The notes beneath the pieces were generated by a model. That model was not told the DNA's origin. It did not search any database and saw only the letters and a program-made list of their open reading frames with translations. 39,678 nucleotides of DNA from Nanobdellota archaeon (GTDB taxonomy: Archaea > Nanobdellota > Nanobdellia > Woesearchaeales > WJIZ01): the NCBI GenBank assembly GCA_030647105.1, contig JAUSJW010000003.1:1-39678 (forward strand), given 5' to 3'. Position 1 is the stretch's first letter, and each line of letters opens with the position of its first letter. The position numbers and the translations under genes were made by a program. Positions 37,483-39,678 of the stretch are shown one piece after another.

Positions 37483-38165
37483 CGTTTTTCCCTCTTAAGG
37501 ACTTGTCCGTCTTTCAGGAACTCGATGCGGTCCGCGTTTCGGGCGGTGGCCTCATCGTGCGTCACTAGGATAATCGTTCTTCCCTCTTTCTCGTGCAATT
37601 TGCGCAAAAAATCCATCACCGTGTGCCCCGTTTTCGAATCCAGATTGCCCGTCGGCTCGTCAGCGAGGATGACTTCGGGGTCGTTCGCCAGGCTCCGCGC
37701 GATAGCGACGCGCTGCTGCTGCCCGCCGGAAAGCTCCGTCGGCTTGTGGTGCATCCGCTCTCCCAATTCGACAAGCTCGAGGAGCTGCCTTGCTTTCGCG
37801 AGCCTCTTCTCTTTTGGGATGTTCTGGAACACCATGGGCAGAGCCACGTTCTCCAGCGCCGTCAGCGTGTTGATGAGGTTGAACTGCTGAAAGATGAATC
37901 CGATTTTCTTGCCGCGGATGCGCGCGAGCTGGCTTTCCGACATCAGCGCGATGTCCTTTCCTTCGAGAAAAATGTGTCCGCGTGTGGGAACGTCAAGGCA
38001 GCCAATCATGTTCATCGCCGTGCTCTTGCCGCTTCCGGAAGGCCCCATGATGGCGACGAATTCGCCCTGCCCAACCTTGAAATCAAGCCCTTTGAGCGCA
38101 GGCACTTCAACGTCTCCCATCTTGTAAATCTTCCAGACATCGGCAAGCTCAAGGATGGTTTTCAT
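37479..38165 (-). CDS. MacB/LolD-type ABC transporter ATPase
   Basis: 228 residues with Walker A GPSGSGKST at 41-49, Q-loop FIFQQFNL, signature LSGGQQQRVAIARSL, Walker B VILADEPTGNLD and the H-loop LVTHDE. It is the first gene of the four-gene operon with a TATA-like TATTTAA at 38191-38197, about 29 bp upstream. This ATPase powers the two permeases downstream; such systems export peptides, lipoproteins or small molecules or act on the cell envelope. Confidence 0.95.
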   Translation of the reverse strand: MKTILELADVWKIYKMGDVEVPALKGLDFKVGQGEFVAIMGPSGSGKSTAMNMIGCLDVPTRGHIFLEGKDIALMSESQLARIRGKKIGFIFQQFNLINTLTALENVALPMVFQNIPKEKRLAKARQLLELVELGERMHHKPTELSGGQQQRVAIARSLANDPEVILADEPTGNLDSKTGHTVMDFLRKLHEKEGRTIILVTHDEATARNADRIEFLKDGQVLKREKR

Positions 38166-38190
38166 GACTGGTAATGGGTTCCCCCCACCC

Positions 38191-38197
38191 TTAAATA
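38191..38197 (-). promoter_or_regulatory. TATA-like box of the MacB-like operon
   Basis: TATTTAA on the minus strand about 29 bp before ATG 38165. Confidence 0.5.
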
Positions 38198-38281
38198 CCT
38201 TGCTCTCGATTTAAGCTTTTCGCCAGCGGGAACAAGGAAAAAAATCAAGAGAAAAAAGAAGAAAAATTCTAAAAAAAGCGT

Positions 38282-39678
38282 TTACGAGGAGCCGCTGGCG
38301 AACAGCTTCGCGAACCAGTTCATCACTTTTTGCAGGAAGCCCTGGCTGACGCATTGGCTGTTGACGCACAGGTTGCTGCCACATTCGTAGCTGTTCTGGC
38401 AGCTCGCGTCGCCCTCCTTCTGCGCGCTCATGCCGTTGAAGGCGTCGCAGTAGCGCTTCTCACCGTTCGCGATGCGCGTGCCGATGGGCAGGCATCTGCC
38501 GTCGACAAAGCACCCGTCGCAGGTCGCCTTGATTTGCGCTTCATCAGTCTCCTTGACACAAATCCATGCGTTGCCTCCCTCAGGCAAGTCGTATCCGGTG
38601 AACTGTAAATCCAGTCCCGCTACCGTTTGCCGCTTGCCAAGCGAAAGCTCGGCGCTTTCCCTGCCGCCGGTTCCTGAAACAACAACCTTGATACCATCGT
38701 CTTCAAAATCATCGACCGTGAGGCCATAGGTCCCTTGAATCACGGCGCCGGGAATCTCAAGTTGTCCGGTAACGGTTCTGCTCTCTCCTTCCTTCCAAGG
38801 CCGCATGCCGTCGCACCAGTTGGGGCGCTCGGGAGTCTGGGGGGGCATGATTTTTATGGGGGGAGTTCTGCCACTTCCAGTATCGGAATCCCTGCACAAT
38901 CCATCATACGCAACTTTTACCCCGCCGTCTCTCGAAGCGACACAGGCGTTGCAGTAGCTCTTCTCGTCAGTCCCACAAACGCCAGGGCAATCAGCGGTGC
39001 AAATTGTCCTTTGATCGCATGCGCCTTTGCTGACCGTTCTGATTCCCGCCGCTTTAGCCATGCATGCGTTCGAATAGGTCTTGCCGTCAGACCCGCAGAC
39101 CGGATCGTAATCTGTGGTGCAGACGATGCTGGGGTTGGGGGTCGGGGCTTCCTTGCCTTGGGCGCGCTTGATGGCGTCAATGAAGACGTTCAGTTGCACA
39201 GCTCCGCTGACCTTCTCGCCGTTGATGAAGAAGGCGGGCGTTCCGTCCACGCCAGCTTTCTGGCCCTTGCGAATGTCCGCGTCTACGGTCGCGGCAGTGC
39301 TGCTGTCTGAGATGCAGGACTGGAATTTCTGGGTATCAAGTCCAGCATCTTTCGCGTAATCAAGCAAGTCCTCATCAGAAAGCTCATCCTGGTTCTCGAA
39401 GAGCCGGTCCGCGTACTTGTGGAGTCGGCCCTGCTGTTCCGCGCACTCGGATGCGATGGCCGCTGCCCTCGCCCGCGGATGTATCTCTGACAGGGGGAAG
39501 TGAATCATATTGAAGCTTACTAGGCCTGTGTCCAGATACTTTTCCTTCACCGTAGGATACACATCTTCATACCAGCGAGCGCAGTAGGGGCACTCGAAGT
39601 CGACAAACATGTCTATGGTCACGAAACTCACGGGCGTCGTGGACACTTCTTTTCGGCACTCGCCGTCGCGGCACACCA
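38282..39678 (-). CDS. Secreted DsbA-like protein with two Kazal domains and a Cys-rich tail (5' end outside window)
   Basis: The frame is open to the window edge; the first in-window codon that could start, a GTG, is probably internal. At least 464 residues. A DsbA/thioredoxin domain (about 15-175) has the active-site DFECPYCARW (CPYC) and the cis-Pro segment GTPAFFINGE. Two Kazal-type domains follow at about 183-219 (YDPVCGSDGKTYSNAC) and 224-262 (PGVCGTDEKSYCNAC). After a Pro-rich linker come a beta-rich region (about 300-375) and a second Cys-rich domain (about 383-440) before an amphipathic tail (FLQKVMNWFAKLF). The many disulfides imply an extracytoplasmic site. It may be an oxidoreductase or isomerase with protein-binding modules. 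Confidence 0.88.
   Translation of the reverse strand, partial: VCRDGECRKEVSTTPVSFVTIDMFVDFECPYCARWYEDVYPTVKEKYLDTGLVSFNMIHFPLSEIHPRARAAAIASECAEQQGRLHKYADRLFENQDELSDEDLLDYAKDAGLDTQKFQSCISDSSTAATVDADIRKGQKAGVDGTPAFFINGEKVSGAVQLNVFIDAIKRAQGKEAPTPNPSIVCTTDYDPVCGSDGKTYSNACMAKAAGIRTVSKGACDQRTICTADCPGVCGTDEKSYCNACVASRDGGVKVAYDGLCRDSDTGSGRTPPIKIMPPQTPERPNWCDGMRPWKEGESRTVTGQLEIPGAVIQGTYGLTVDDFEDDGIKVVVSGTGGRESAELSLGKRQTVAGLDLQFTGYDLPEGGNAWICVKETDEAQIKATCDGCFVDGRCLPIGTRIANGEKRYCDAFNGMSAQKEGDASCQNSYECGSNLCVNSQCVSQGFLQKVMNWFAKLFASGSS

Noticed and set aside
1-39678. CRISPR array, insertion sequence or integrated virus
   Set aside because: No regularly spaced direct repeats, no transposase, integrase or capsid-like gene, and conserved archaeal genes run through the whole window.

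Overview
The window is chromosomal DNA from an archaeon. It carries archaeal DnaG, a RIO1 kinase, a Dim2/Pno1-type KH protein, both subunits of DNA topoisomerase VI, ABCE1 (RLI), TrmI, TrmB- and Lrp-type regulators, and intron-containing tRNAs. Most genes have a TATA box centred 25-29 bp before the ATG, which indicates leaderless transcription. A smaller set uses a GGTGA Shine-Dalgarno, matching the archaeal 16S anti-SD. Secreted Cys-rich Kazal proteins, many short orphan genes and a bacterial-looking class I ribonucleotide reductase fit a DPANN-like or other poorly cultured lineage. The phylum cannot be fixed from this window.

Layout. 1-1124: a partial thioredoxin-like protein and an ACT-less prephenate dehydratase. 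1176-2650: dnaG with a long structured leader. 2690-5359: an orphan gene and the threonine-to-glycine pair kbl-tdh. 5360-9765: an orphan promoter with a hairpin RNA candidate, then rio1, KH protein, top6B, top6A. 9766-15421: an accessory block with two genes sharing an upstream element (one a degenerate MetK homologue), a tRNA-Arg with a non-canonical intron, trmI, a double-Lrp regulator, and a tandem pair of unknown paralogues. 15423-19497: GNAT, glmS and ABCE1. 19498-21358: a large structured non-coding region, a four-helix membrane protein and an atypical kinase-like protein. 21395-25680: nrdR-nrdA-nrdB with candidate NrdR boxes. 25681-28661: an RNA candidate, a 51-aa zinc ribbon, a radical SAM protein, an intron-containing tRNA-Thr, a divergent IMPDH/GMPR-family protein and a hidden 42-codon ORF. 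28662-31454: M1 aminopeptidase. 31507-32905: three tandem paralogous orphan genes. 33018-38165: a TrmB-type regulator facing a MacB-like ABC export operon. 38282-39678: a secreted DsbA-Kazal protein, cut by the window edge.

Strongest unusual points. ABCE1 has lost exactly the four cysteines predicted to bind [4Fe-4S] cluster I and kept the four for cluster II. NrdB has Phe at the radical-tyrosine position, the class Ic (Mn/Fe) signature, and sits in an nrdR-nrdA-nrdB operon. A bacterial-type MetK homologue lacks key catalytic residues and shares an upstream element at identical spacing with its orphan neighbour. The tRNA-Arg intron at 28/29 has an almost textbook bulge-helix-bulge. Several intergenic regions look like undescribed structured RNAs. 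The tandem orphan families (the 31.5-32.9 kb triplet and the 13.7-15.4 kb pair) are the best candidates for a new system, but nothing in the sequence gives their function.
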